The notes: generated from the letters alone by a model not told the origin. A stretch of DNA of 64,000 bases from Streptococcus tangpeifui (GCF_011038795.1 NZ_JAAKDU010000003.1:248001-312000); one strand, 5' to 3'; counted from the first letter of the stretch, positions 35,554 through 44,382 are shown. Made by a program: numbers and translations.

Positions 35554-35973
35554 TTAACCTTCCTCCTTATTTGCGGTATCGTAGGCTTCATCTGTAACGG
35601 GCTCATAAAACTCACTAGCGCCTGCTGTGATAGCAATATGGCTAAACCAAGAGTCCTTGGTTGCCCCATGCCAGTGCTTGACACCCTTGTCTGTCACGAC
35701 CACATCGCCTGCTCTCAGATGACGTGCTGGCTTTCCTTCCTCCTGATAGAGCCCTTCTCCGCCTGTCACTAGCAGGATTTGATAGCCATCCAAATGGACA
35801 TGCCAGTTGTTGCGGCAACCCGGTTCAAAGGTCACATTTCCAACACTGGTTTGTCTATCTGGTGCTTGGGCTAACATAGCCAGATAAGATTGGCCTGTAA
35901 AGCTAGCGCCATAAGGGTTCTCTTCACCAAAGGCAAATAAAGGATGTGCTTTTACTTCTTCATGTTTAGCCAT
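35554..35973 (-). CDS. Small cupin-domain protein
   Basis: A 139-residue single-domain cupin. Metal-binding motifs are NNWHVHLDGYQILLVTGGEG (first cupin motif with two histidines and a glutamine or glutamate) and DVVVTDKGVKHWHGA (second motif). Members often bind Mn, Fe or Zn and act as dioxygenases or isomerases. It is the first gene of the cupin-CMD operon. Fragments of two relatives occur at 23673 and 32122. Confidence 0.88.
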   Translation of the reverse strand: MAKHEEVKAHPLFAFGEENPYGASFTGQSYLAMLAQAPDRQTSVGNVTFEPGCRNNWHVHLDGYQILLVTGGEGLYQEEGKPARHLRAGDVVVTDKGVKHWHGATKDSWFSHIAITAGASEFYEPVTDEAYDTANKEEG

Positions 35974-36014
35974 GAATTATCACTTCTTTCTCTCAATAGT
36001 TATTTTTTACCATT

Positions 36015-36043
36015 AGTATAGCTCTGTGTAAATTAATTTACAA
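36015..36043 (-). promoter_or_regulatory. Promoter of cupin-CMD operon with perfect palindrome
   Basis: Minus strand TTGTAA (36038-36043), 17-base spacer, TATACT (36015-36020). The 16-base perfect palindrome TGTAAATTAATTTACA (36027-36042) covers the -35 and most of the spacer, the position of a repressor site. Which regulator binds is unknown. Confidence 0.55.
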
Positions 36044-36123
36044 ATACCAAGAACAACTAACTGCCATGCTTAAAAGGCATTTCAGTTGCACGTTACCCTC
36101 TGCTTGATAAAGGCTTGAATAAA

Positions 36124-36756
36124 TTAGCCTCTATTAACCAGCATGTCACCAGTCAAGACTTGCAGGGTCTTGTCTAAAACAAGGTTGCTGCTTTTTGCAA
36201 TATAATCTTTGAAATGGGAGGTTCCCCGATGAGCCTCATAGGCAGCCTCATCTTCATAAACTTCAAAGAAATACCAAGTATTGGGATTCTCAATGTCTCT
36301 ACCTGCGTACATGACAAGGACACCAGACTCCTTGTCCATACTGGCCTGCATCTCTGGTAAGACGATAGCTGCGAAAGCCTGACTGTCACTGACTGTCACT
36401 CTTGCCAGACGCACTGAAAAATCGTTTGGCTCCAAAACTCTCAATGCTGTTGGTTTTTGGAGAAAAATCTCAGGCTTTAATGTCACTACTTCACGGCTGG
36501 TGATGGCCTTTTGCGCCAAACCGGCAAAGGCTTTAAAATGCGGTGAGTCTACATGTTTTTGGTAGGCCTCATCACTGGCATAGCGCTCAAGAACAACCTG
36601 CTGACTCTTATCACTGGGGACATGACTGCCATACATAGCCAAGGTTCCTGGCTCCAGCTCCATTGACTGGGTAAAGTTGTTATAGCCGATTTGGTTAAAA
36701 TCAGTCTCATAGGACAAATCGAGCCCCAATCTAAATAATCTAAAAATCTCTGTCAT
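36124..36756 (-). CDS. Tandem ABM-domain protein
   Basis: A 210-residue protein with two ABM (dimeric ferredoxin-like) domains: the first around ERYASDEAYQKHVDSPHFK, the second around VYEDEAAYEAHRGTSHFK. The repeat suggests an internal duplication that makes a pseudo-dimer. Such proteins are cofactor-free monooxygenases or have unknown function. The ATG at 36756 overlaps the amidohydrolase stop. Last gene of the MerR-linked redox operon. Confidence 0.75.
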   Translation of the reverse strand: MTEIFRLFRLGLDLSYETDFNQIGYNNFTQSMELEPGTLAMYGSHVPSDKSQQVVLERYASDEAYQKHVDSPHFKAFAGLAQKAITSREVVTLKPEIFLQKPTALRVLEPNDFSVRLARVTVSDSQAFAAIVLPEMQASMDKESGVLVMYAGRDIENPNTWYFFEVYEDEAAYEAHRGTSHFKDYIAKSSNLVLDKTLQVLTGDMLVNRG

Positions 36757-36757
36757 A

Positions 36758-37678
36758 TTAATCTTCCAATCCGTATAATTTTTGAGCATTACCCGTGAAA
36801 ATCTGCCGTTTCTCTTCATCACCGAGCGCAAGAGTTTCAATCGCTTGGGCAATGACCTCCGTCGCACCCGCCGGCAGGATTCCTAAGGGCGCATCTGTTC
36901 CAAAGAGAACATGGTCAACACCATAATAATCCACACAGAGTTCGAGGGCTTTAGGATTACCAAGGAGAGCAGTATCCACATAAAACTTCTTAAAGTCAGC
37001 GGCCTGATCTTCTGGCAGAATCCGCTCGATACGACCGGCAAAGTAAGGAACCATGGCGCCGGCATGATGAACCAAGATTTTCAAATTTGGAAATGCCTGA
37101 AAATAACCAGCCTGTACGATCTCAAGCATGGCTTGAGTCAGCTCGTACTCCCAGCTAAAGATAATGTTATTGTCGGGCTTTCGGGCATCAAAAACAGGAT
37201 GGAGCCAGATTGGCACATCGTGCTTAGCCGCTGCTTCAAAGACAGATTTAAACTCCTCATCCGCCACAGACTTCCCTAGATGACGGGTAAAGAGCTGAAT
37301 TCCCAGTATCTCAGGATGGGCTGGGACAAATGCTTCCACCACGCGCACGGCTTCCAGAATATGATTCATGGCGACCATGGCGACACCGCCAGTAAAGATA
37401 TCGGGATTGGCCTGCACTGCTGCTAACAATTCTCCATTGGCTTCGGTTACTAAGAGGGCCGCCATCTCACCTGCCATATAATCCTCTGGATTGGTATTGA
37501 CATAGCTGATAATCTGCTTAGTGTCAGCAGGCATGGTCTCACGGCGCTTGTTCAGATCGGTCAGGACTGGATTTTGGATAAAAGGCATCTTCTGTGCTAA
37601 CGCCTTATCCAGCGTAAGCATTTTTTCATAAAAATTAGGCAAGAGCACATGAGCAAAGGCATCAATTTTCAAAGTCAT
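36758..37678 (-). CDS. Amidohydrolase (ACMSD-like metal-dependent hydrolase)
   Basis: A 306-residue TIM-barrel protein of the amidohydrolase-2 family. The N-terminal metal motif appears as DAFAHVL, with WLHPVFD and LVHHAGAMVP supplying further histidines and FGTDAPLG the aspartate. These features fit the ACMSD/decarboxylase group. Its substrate is unknown. It overlaps the end of the MerR gene by 17 bases. Confidence 0.83.
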   Translation of the reverse strand: MTLKIDAFAHVLLPNFYEKMLTLDKALAQKMPFIQNPVLTDLNKRRETMPADTKQIISYVNTNPEDYMAGEMAALLVTEANGELLAAVQANPDIFTGGVAMVAMNHILEAVRVVEAFVPAHPEILGIQLFTRHLGKSVADEEFKSVFEAAAKHDVPIWLHPVFDARKPDNNIIFSWEYELTQAMLEIVQAGYFQAFPNLKILVHHAGAMVPYFAGRIERILPEDQAADFKKFYVDTALLGNPKALELCVDYYGVDHVLFGTDAPLGILPAGATEVIAQAIETLALGDEEKRQIFTGNAQKLYGLED

Positions 37679-38120
37679 CTAAGCGCTCCTTCCAGCTGCC
37701 GTCTTTATCGAAGATGATCCCATATTCCTCATAGTAGGTGTCTTTATTGAGAATTTCTCCCGACTCGTAGAGACCTATTTTATGGGTCAGGCGATCAATC
37801 GAACGCTGGAGATTCCTTTTCTTATTTTCAAGGTTCTCTAACTGCTCACGAAGCAATTCTTCACGTGCCTCGACTGTCTGATCGCCCTGCATGAGCAACT
37901 GACAGTAATCTACTAAGACCTCGATAGAAACACCCGAATGACGCAGACAAATGACCATCTCTAGCCACTTATTGAGATCATCTGTAAAATAGCGATTGCC
38001 GTTTGCCTGACGAGGAATCTCAGGCAAGAGCCCAATGCGCTCGTAATAACGCAAGGTATTGGGCTTAATATCGTACATTTGAGAAACCTGAGTAATAGTG
38101 TAAGTTCCTTCTTTTGGCAT
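37662..38120 (-). CDS. MerR-family transcriptional regulator
   Basis: A 152-residue MerR protein: winged helix in residues 1-70 (TITQVSQMYDIKPNTLRYYERIGLLP) and a coiled-coil dimer helix (about 80-120). The C-terminus has no cysteine cluster, so metal sensing is unlikely; it looks like the aldehyde/electrophile type (NmlR, AdhR). It sits inside an operon of redox genes. Two promoters at 40.0 and 40.8 kb carry matching MerR-type operators. Confidence 0.87.
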   Translation of the reverse strand: MPKEGTYTITQVSQMYDIKPNTLRYYERIGLLPEIPRQANGNRYFTDDLNKWLEMVICLRHSGVSIEVLVDYCQLLMQGDQTVEAREELLREQLENLENKKRNLQRSIDRLTHKIGLYESGEILNKDTYYEEYGIIFDKDGSWKERLDDFEN

Positions 38121-38192
38121 ATTCGATCACCTTTCAATATATACACATCAGTTTAACTATCTGTTCAGTATACACAATTTTAAACCTTTTGG

Positions 38193-38711
38193 CTATGATT
38201 CTTGTAAACAGCCAACATAATTAGCCGCCTCTTGAGCCAGTTTTTCATTCGATAAATTGAGTACGCCAGATAGAACAAAAGGCTCTTCAAAAACGAGACC
38301 CGTATGGTACTTGATGGTCTCTATTGGTTTGAGCAATTCCTGTGTGGTTACATGGAATCGGCCGTTAGCTGTATAATCCTGCGCTCCTGCTCCTTGAGTG
38401 ACAGCAAGCAGGACTTGCTTGCCTTGGAGGGCGTCACCAGATGAACCATAAGCCCAACCATACTCTAGTATCTGGTCCAGCCACTCCTTCATCAAGGATG
38501 GCATAGAATACCAGTACATTGGAAACTGTAAGACAATGCGGTCTGTAGCTGTCAGCGCAGCCTGTTCCTTCTTGACATCAATCTTACCATCTGGGTAGAG
38601 GGCATAGAGATTACGTACCTCAATGCCTTGCTCAGCAGCTGCTTGAGCCATGGCCTTATTGGCTCTAGATTGGTCAGGATTAGGATGGAATAAAAAGATT
38701 CTTGTTGTCAT
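38193..38711 (-). CDS. NAD(P)H-dependent flavin oxidoreductase (KefF/MdaB type)
   Basis: A 172-residue flavodoxin-like quinone reductase. It begins with RIFLFHPNPDQSRANKAM and has the family blocks IVLQFPMYWYSMPSLMKEWLDQIL and GAGAQDYT, fitting the NQO1/KefF/MdaB group that reduces quinones by two electrons. The ATG at 38711 follows GGAG by six bases; another ATG at 38732 lies in the upstream ribosome region. Confidence 0.87.
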   Translation of the reverse strand: MTTRIFLFHPNPDQSRANKAMAQAAAEQGIEVRNLYALYPDGKIDVKKEQAALTATDRIVLQFPMYWYSMPSLMKEWLDQILEYGWAYGSSGDALQGKQVLLAVTQGAGAQDYTANGRFHVTTQELLKPIETIKYHTGLVFEEPFVLSGVLNLSNEKLAQEAANYVGCLQES

Positions 38712-38712
38712 C

Positions 38713-39003
38713 TTAGTCTCCTTCGATATCATCTGCTACCAGATTGGCTTTAAATTCGGCCACGTCATAAGTGGCATAGTCTGGGTAATAGGCATCTTTG
38801 GCAATCATAGCATCCAAATCATCTCGTGAATCAGCCTTGGCAATGACAATCCCTGCCATGCCACGATCTTTAAGAGGGCCAACAATCTTGAAGTTACCTG
38901 CATCAAATTCTGACTTGAACCAAGCTCTGTGTTTGTTCAAGAGTTCATCGGCCTGGTCTTGAGGGACTTGATCGGCTTTGATAGTAATGGTAATTAAAAA
39001 CAT
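38713..39003 (-). CDS. YciI-like protein
   Basis: A 96-residue YciI-family protein with a dimeric ferredoxin-like fold (HRAWFKSEFDAGNFKIVGPLKDRGMAGIVI; the histidine and aspartate of the putative active site are present). The family's reaction is not known; in some it dehalogenates or acts with oxidoreductases. AAAAGGAG precedes the ATG at 39003. Stop and start of the next gene are one base apart. Confidence 0.85.
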   Translation of the reverse strand: MFLITITIKADQVPQDQADELLNKHRAWFKSEFDAGNFKIVGPLKDRGMAGIVIAKADSRDDLDAMIAKDAYYPDYATYDVAEFKANLVADDIEGD

Positions 39004-39025
39004 TATAGACTCCTTTTGATTGATA

Positions 39026-39979
39026 TTAGGCTTGACCTTCCCAGCCACCACGTGTATCAACACCTGATTGAGTCGCTAGATTTTCAAGATTAGCCATTTC
39101 TCCATTTGTAAGGTACACATGACTAGCCTTAGCAGCATCTTCGACTTGCCCTACTTTTGTCACACCAAGAATTGGTGTTGTGCCGCGTCCAATAGCCCAA
39201 GCGGTCGCAATTTGAGCTGGACTGACCTTGTAATAGTCTGCCAAACGCTTCAGCTCAGCCAGTAAATCACTCAAAGCTGGGAACATTGGATTATAGGTTT
39301 TACCACGGTTAGAGTCAGCAGGCATTGGATGCTGACTATCATACTTACCAGACAAAGCCCCTTGTTCCAAGACCATGTATGAGAAAAATTGGATATGATT
39401 TTCTTTACAGTAGTCAAGAAGACCATCATTGATAGAATGACGATAGAGAAGGCTGAAGTGATTTTGCACGGCTGAAATTTGTACACCAGCTGGTTTCAAG
39501 ATTTCTTGCACACGTTTAACCTGCTCAAGGCTGTGGTTAGAAACACCGATGCGCTTAACTCGGCCTGACTTGACCAAGTCAGCCAAGAAGGGTGTCCAAC
39601 GTTCCACGTCGGCAGAATTGTGAATCCAATAAATATCAATGTAATCAGTACCCAGACGTTTGAGGCTGCCTTCCAGCATATCTTCTACAGGATTTTCCTT
39701 CGTGTCATCTTGCATACCAGGGGTAAACTTGTCTGATAGGATTACTTGCGAGCGATCATATTGACCAGTAAGTTCACCCAAGATACGTTCAGCTTCACCA
39801 TTAGCATAGGCATAAGCTGTATCAAAGGTGTTGAGCCCTTCATCCATAGCTGTTTTGAAGACATCCTTGAGATCTGCGGTGTCAAGGCTATTGCCAAAGA
39901 CTACGTTCCCACCGGCAAATCCGCCAGTTCCCCAAGACCAAGTTCCAAGTACGATTGGTGCTGTTTGGTTAGTTGACAT
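39026..39979 (-). CDS. Aldo/keto reductase
   Basis: A 317-residue AKR barrel. The catalytic tyrosine is in FDTAYAYANGEAE (near residue 54) with lysine in ILSDKF and histidine in YWIHNS; NADPH binding follows near TTPILGVTKVGQ. It should reduce aldehydes or ketones with NADPH. It heads a six-gene operon (AKR, YciI, flavin reductase, MerR, amidohydrolase, ABM) behind a promoter with a 19-base spacer and a MerR-type operator. Confidence 0.92.
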   Translation of the reverse strand: MSTNQTAPIVLGTWSWGTGGFAGGNVVFGNSLDTADLKDVFKTAMDEGLNTFDTAYAYANGEAERILGELTGQYDRSQVILSDKFTPGMQDDTKENPVEDMLEGSLKRLGTDYIDIYWIHNSADVERWTPFLADLVKSGRVKRIGVSNHSLEQVKRVQEILKPAGVQISAVQNHFSLLYRHSINDGLLDYCKENHIQFFSYMVLEQGALSGKYDSQHPMPADSNRGKTYNPMFPALSDLLAELKRLADYYKVSPAQIATAWAIGRGTTPILGVTKVGQVEDAAKASHVYLTNGEMANLENLATQSGVDTRGGWEGQA

Positions 39980-40008
39980 AAAAATTCTCCTTTTTTCTTT
40001 ATGAGATT

Positions 40009-40039
40009 ACTCTACTACTTCTAGTGAACTGTAAGTCAA
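40009..40039 (-). promoter_or_regulatory. MerR-type promoter of the AKR operon
   Basis: Minus strand TTGACT (40034-40039), 19-base spacer, TAGAGT (40009-40014). An imperfect inverted repeat CTTACAGT-TC-ACTAGAAG (40018-40035, minus strand) fills the spacer. Long spacers with a centred repeat are the hallmark of MerR-activated promoters. The regulator is probably the MerR protein in this operon. Confidence 0.65.
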
Positions 40040-40262
40040 GACTTTTTGATCAAACATTAATTTTCTTATCTGAGAACTCCTACAATATGATGTGAGTGGT
40101 GTGAAATTTATCTAGATAGACTATCATCGGCTGTAAGAATAGTATCAGAGTGTTTATATAATCATTTAGATAGCCTTCTTTAGTCACACTGACAATAAGC
40201 GCAACCACTTCTTTTGTCAAAGCTAAGCTGAGGGATTTTTGCTCTATATTAATGTAACTCCC

Positions 40263-40724
40263 TTAGTTTAATTGCTTTAGCCAACGTTTCATGGCCGCTG
40301 TACTATTCAAGACATCACCTGCAATATGATATTTAGCTGCATATTGGTTAAAGATCGGCTGTGCTTTTACATAGGTTGAACCGCCTGATGTCGAAAAGCT
40401 GCCTAGAATTTTGTCGGAAAAGTCCATTTGATCCATAACCGTTTGGACAACCCTTGGGGGAATTCCCCACCAGGTCGGATGGCCGATTAAAATGCGCTCA
40501 TATTGTGAAATATCTGGCAGATTCCCTGCAAAATCAGGACGGCTGTACTCATCGTATTGCTCAAGATTGCAGCGACTGGAATCATCATACCAATTCCTAT
40601 CTTGGCTAGTATAAGGGATTTTCGCCTTGATCTCATACAAGTCTGCCCCTAGTTCATGCGCAATAGCTTGTGCACGCTCTTTGGTTGTTCCTGTTTCAGA
40701 AAAATAAATAATCAGTGTTTTCAT
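40263..40724 (-). CDS. Flavodoxin
   Basis: A 153-residue flavodoxin. The FMN phosphate loop is YFSETGTTKERAQAI (residues 6-20), and RILIGHPTWWGIPP and FSTSGGSTY complete the binding site. It resembles flavodoxin-4 type NAD(P)H-dependent reductases. The ATG at 40724 follows AGGAGG. It has its own promoter with a perfect MerR-type operator. Downstream, between here and the AKR start (40081-40230), a leftward stretch of about 50 codons without a start codon was not recognised. Confidence 0.88.
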   Translation of the reverse strand: MKTLIIYFSETGTTKERAQAIAHELGADLYEIKAKIPYTSQDRNWYDDSSRCNLEQYDEYSRPDFAGNLPDISQYERILIGHPTWWGIPPRVVQTVMDQMDFSDKILGSFSTSGGSTYVKAQPIFNQYAAKYHIAGDVLNSTAAMKRWLKQLN

Positions 40725-40818
40725 AATAGAACCTCCTGTTAGAAACACACCGTCATACAAGGCGGTATCAGCATAAAATCAACAATGGATTTCAAACCTT
40801 TTTACCTTTAGCAACTGT

Positions 40819-40849
40819 AGTGTATCACTTATAGTCAACTATAAGTCAA
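40819..40849 (-). promoter_or_regulatory. MerR-type promoter of the flavodoxin gene
   Basis: Minus strand TTGACT (40844-40849), 19-base spacer, TACACT (40819-40824). The operator CTTATAGT-TG-ACTATAAG (40828-40845) is a perfect inverted repeat and differs from the AKR operon's site only at a few positions. Confidence 0.7.
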
Positions 40850-41143
40850 GATTTTCCTTCACCTTTTCTAAATTTTTTCCGATAGCTAGCAAAAAATCTG
40901 AGCACGTTGTCCCAGATTTTTAAATACTATATATCCCATTCTCTACTAATAATGCCCCAGCTAGCTGGCAAGGGATTCCTTTCAATTACTGTTTTTTACT
41001 CTACCGCATTCTTTGCCAGCGACATTGCTTTAGTTTCTACTGGCAGAGACCAAGCAGGGCTAGCTACGACTTACTCTCTTAGAGAATTTCCGATTATACT
41101 TCAAAACTTGCCCAATTTATTTAGCTGAGCACATCACGAATTT

Positions 41144-41296
41144 CTAGAATTTCAACCATACTAAAAGCACTAAAACAGCATCATCTAGGAATTTACAAAA
41201 TCTTAGCAAACCTCGGGCAAACTGATCTGCATATTGAAATACAGAACCGTATTCAGCCTTGGGATAAAGATCTAATTGGCTATGTTGAATTTTTGC
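41144..41296 (-). pseudogene. C-terminal fragment of an alpha/beta hydrolase
   Basis: Fifty codons read AKIQHSQLDLYPKAEYGSVF, QYADQFARGLLRF and on to a stop. They match the C-terminus of the intact hydrolase at 10419-11264 (KIRNSQLIIYPNAGHGSLFQYADQFAKDLEDF), but the catalytic NAGHG has become KAEYG. Upstream codons are out of frame. The 500 bases around it hold no other gene. Confidence 0.75.
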
Positions 41297-41345
41297 CTGC
41301 ACCTCCAAGAGTTTTGAGCTGAACCCATACGATCAGCATCTCCTA

Positions 41346-42779
41346 TTAATGATAGTCAAAACCATTCAATTGGTAAATACTAAGCAGGCCATCAACATTG
41401 CTATCAAGAGATAGTTTTTGCCCCAAGAAGTCTGAGTAGACTCTGCTAGTCATTGTAAACAATCCTTCATTCACAAAGATCTCTATAGCGGATGTATCTG
41501 AGTAAATGACCAAATCAGACAGATTGTCTATCCTTGCCACTCTCTCATTTCTACCATATCCAGATTTGCCAAGACTTAATCGCAAAAGATTATTCTTGTA
41601 AGATAGTTTGACACCTTCTCTCAGTTGGACGGAAAAACTTTTAGGATTCTCAGTAAATCTTATTCGCATTTCAAAAGTGGAATTCTCTGTCTGCCATCCT
41701 GTAAACGAAGTCAATTCCCAATGATGCTCATCCAACCTGAGCTGCTTAAACTCATCCAGAGGTTTTTGGTAGATATGATGATCTTTATAGACCAACTCTC
41801 TTGGCATGGTTAGGGCATGGATCCAACCGTATTCTATTGTCGGTTGGTTGCTATAGCCTGACTCCTCAGGCATCCCCATCCAGGCTATTAAAATGCGTCG
41901 TCCCTTATCATCTAAAAAGGTCTGGGGGGCGTAGAAATCAAAGCCATAATCAAATTCTTTGAAGACTGACAAGTCATAATCTCCTAGCCAACCATCCAGC
42001 AGGACATAGCCATTTTGAAAAACGTTTTGAAATTTTTCCTTCTGAGCGGGGAGGCCTTGGGGGCAGAATGATAGGACCTTTTGACCGCTCAGTTCGAATA
42101 AGTCAGGGCATTCCCACATGTAACCCAAGGGGCTGTCTGTTTCAATGCGGCCAATATAAGACCACTCCCTTAAATTATGAGATTTAAAGCAGATCACACA
42201 GCCGGTATCTGCTAGGGTCCTTGCTCCGAGTACCATGACATAGCTGCCATCTACTGGGTAAATTTTAGGATCTCTCACGTGCTTACTGAGATCAGTAGGA
42301 TAGTCTTCATTTTTCAGTACCGTCTCCTTGACATCAATCTGATAGCCGTCTGGGCTCTGAATATGAATAGTATTTTGCTCACGACCATTGGTGATGTAGT
42401 CATACTCTTGATCAAGCAGCTTGACATTCCCCGTGTAGAAAAAATGCACCTGATCATCTTTTTTGAAGGCTGAGCCACTGTAAGCACCGTCACGGTCATC
42501 CGCAATATCAGGAAACAAGAAGGGCTCTTCTTCTACATAATGAATCCAATCCTTGGTCGTATAATGCCCCCACGATTTGATTCCCCAGCTCGCCTTAAAA
42601 GGCGTGTATTGAAAATAGATATGGTTTCTTCCTTGATGCTGAAATAAGCCATTGGGGTCATTGAGCCAGCCAGTTGGTGGCATGAGATGGAAGGCAAGCC
42701 GATTAGGATCTTTATTAACCTTTTCTCTCATATAGGAATACTCTTTGCACTCGTTTAGATAATCTTGTTTGGTATACAT
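41346..42779 (-). CDS. GH32 sucrose-6-phosphate hydrolase
   Basis: A 477-residue glycoside hydrolase family 32 enzyme. The nucleophile is in GWLNDPNG (about residue 33-40), the transition-state aspartate in HVRDPKIY and the acid/base glutamate in MWECPDLF. It should split sucrose-6-phosphate (or a related fructoside) delivered by the adjacent PTS. The ATG at 42779 is preceded by GGGAG; a GTG 21 bases earlier is less likely. A weak hairpin (42803-42831) lies between it and the PTS gene. Confidence 0.92.
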   Translation of the reverse strand: MYTKQDYLNECKEYSYMREKVNKDPNRLAFHLMPPTGWLNDPNGLFQHQGRNHIYFQYTPFKASWGIKSWGHYTTKDWIHYVEEEPFLFPDIADDRDGAYSGSAFKKDDQVHFFYTGNVKLLDQEYDYITNGREQNTIHIQSPDGYQIDVKETVLKNEDYPTDLSKHVRDPKIYPVDGSYVMVLGARTLADTGCVICFKSHNLREWSYIGRIETDSPLGYMWECPDLFELSGQKVLSFCPQGLPAQKEKFQNVFQNGYVLLDGWLGDYDLSVFKEFDYGFDFYAPQTFLDDKGRRILIAWMGMPEESGYSNQPTIEYGWIHALTMPRELVYKDHHIYQKPLDEFKQLRLDEHHWELTSFTGWQTENSTFEMRIRFTENPKSFSVQLREGVKLSYKNNLLRLSLGKSGYGRNERVARIDNLSDLVIYSDTSAIEIFVNEGLFTMTSRVYSDFLGQKLSLDSNVDGLLSIYQLNGFDYH

Positions 42780-42954
42780 GTCTTTCTCCCAAATAGACAC
42801 AAAGAATCTGAGACAAGCAGTGTCAGATTCTTTTGGTCATTTCAGTTAATACACTTGACAATCAAAATATAGGCCCTTGACTTATCTTGCCTGACGCCAG
42901 TACTCTCTATGCCCTATCGCCTAGTTTATTTTTGATTGTCTTTGAGTCTAACGA

Positions 42955-44361
42955 TTAATTTTCTTGTGTTTTATCTTTATGAATGGTACTGAGCAATAGG
43001 GTTGCTACTAGACCAGCGACAAATCCGATCAGATGGGCAATAATATAATTAATATAGCCATTATGTGCAGGATCTGCAATGGCAATTCCTGGTACAGCTG
43101 TTGTCCCGAATCCTAGGGATGTCAATTTTGAGAAGTAAACATAGACACCTGCTAGCGCTCCTCCAATACAACCCCCGATTAGTGGATAACGGTATCTAAG
43201 ATTGACCCCAAAGATTGCCGGTTCACTAATGCCAAACAAGGTAGAGGCAAAACTTGGTAATGTTAATTCACGGACCTTGGTATCTTTCCAATGGGTTACT
43301 AGGTAGCCGATCACCGCACCAGATTGACCAATCAATGCCACAGACATCAAGGGATTGATAAAGTTATGGCCGGTGTCAGCCAGTAACTGCGCTTCTACCG
43401 CACCGATGATATGATGCAGACCAGTGATAACAAGGAGCTGCTGGACACCTGCAAACAAAGCAAATCCTACAAATCCTAGGTGTGAAGTTGACCATACCAA
43501 TCCGCTCGTCAAACCAGTTGATAAAAATCGACCTACTGGTCCAACGATAGTAAAGAGCAAGACTGTTGAGATAAAGACAGTGAGCAAAGGAGCAACTAGG
43601 AGTTTGATAGAGTTTGGAACTTTCTTATTAAAGAAAATATCGAGCTTAGCCACCACAAAACCAATCATCAAAGCAACTAGAATACCGCCTTGAAAACCAA
43701 TCATATTGATAGGAAGACCAAATAAGTGAATGGTTTCCACCTTAACCGTTCCCTGTGCTGCTGAGTAGGCATTTGCCAGTGTTGAATCCAGCATAATAGC
43801 ACCGACCACCATACCAAGTACGGGATTTCCGCCAAAGCGTTTAACGGCTGAATAACAGACAACCATGGGTAAAATCGCAAAGATACCATTGGCTGCTAGG
43901 CTTGCCAGTCTATTGATAGCATAGAGAGTATCATTCTCTTTAACCATATCAAAATTACCGAGCACACCTGTAATTCCCATCAATAAGGCTGCCGCTAAGA
44001 TAGCAGGAATAATAGCAACAAAGACATCGGAAAGGGATTTAATAATCGATTGGAAGATGTTATTTTTCTTAGCACTCTCTTCCTTTAGATCGTAAATATT
44101 CATGTCCTTGATGCCAACATAGTCAGAAAAAGCCTCATAGACGTCATTAACCAAGCCAGGTCCAATGATCAACTGAATTTGATCGCCTGCAACAAAGGCC
44201 CCTTTGACGAGATCCACTGTTTCAAGTTTATCTATTTGCGCCAGGCTATTGTCCTTTAGCACAATACGCAAACGTGTGGCACAGTGGGCGACACCCACAA
44301 TGTTTTGACGACCGCCGACATATTTTTCAATATCTTGACACATCTTTTTGTAATCAGCCAT
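42955..44361 (-). CDS. PTS EIIBC, sucrose/beta-glucoside family
   Basis: A 468-residue PTS permease. The EIIB domain at the N-terminus has the phosphorylated cysteine in GVAHCATRLRI (near residue 27); the EIIC domain (about 105-460) has many membrane spans, including GHHHIIGAV-like TGLHHIIGAVEA and FGISEPAIFGVNL. No EIIA is attached, so EIIA-Glc from another gene would serve. The ATG at 44361 follows GGAGG. The neighbouring GH32 points to sucrose or another fructoside. Confidence 0.92.
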   Translation of the reverse strand: MADYKKMCQDIEKYVGGRQNIVGVAHCATRLRIVLKDNSLAQIDKLETVDLVKGAFVAGDQIQLIIGPGLVNDVYEAFSDYVGIKDMNIYDLKEESAKKNNIFQSIIKSLSDVFVAIIPAILAAALLMGITGVLGNFDMVKENDTLYAINRLASLAANGIFAILPMVVCYSAVKRFGGNPVLGMVVGAIMLDSTLANAYSAAQGTVKVETIHLFGLPINMIGFQGGILVALMIGFVVAKLDIFFNKKVPNSIKLLVAPLLTVFISTVLLFTIVGPVGRFLSTGLTSGLVWSTSHLGFVGFALFAGVQQLLVITGLHHIIGAVEAQLLADTGHNFINPLMSVALIGQSGAVIGYLVTHWKDTKVRELTLPSFASTLFGISEPAIFGVNLRYRYPLIGGCIGGALAGVYVYFSKLTSLGFGTTAVPGIAIADPAHNGYINYIIAHLIGFVAGLVATLLLSTIHKDKTQEN

Positions 44362-44382
44362 AATTGCCTCCAAATTATTTTA

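Noticed and set aside
35302..35772. 156-codon rightward frame
   Set aside because: It runs antisense to the CMD and cupin genes, which are clear family members on the minus strand.
40907..41128. 73-codon rightward frame
   Set aside because: No ribosome site or family features; it overlaps the decayed hydrolase neighbourhood.
42803..42831. Terminator between PTS EIIBC and the GH32 gene
   Set aside because: AGAATCTGA/TCAGATTCT can pair, but the loop is long and the T-run after it on the minus strand is only two or three bases, so function as a terminator is doubtful.
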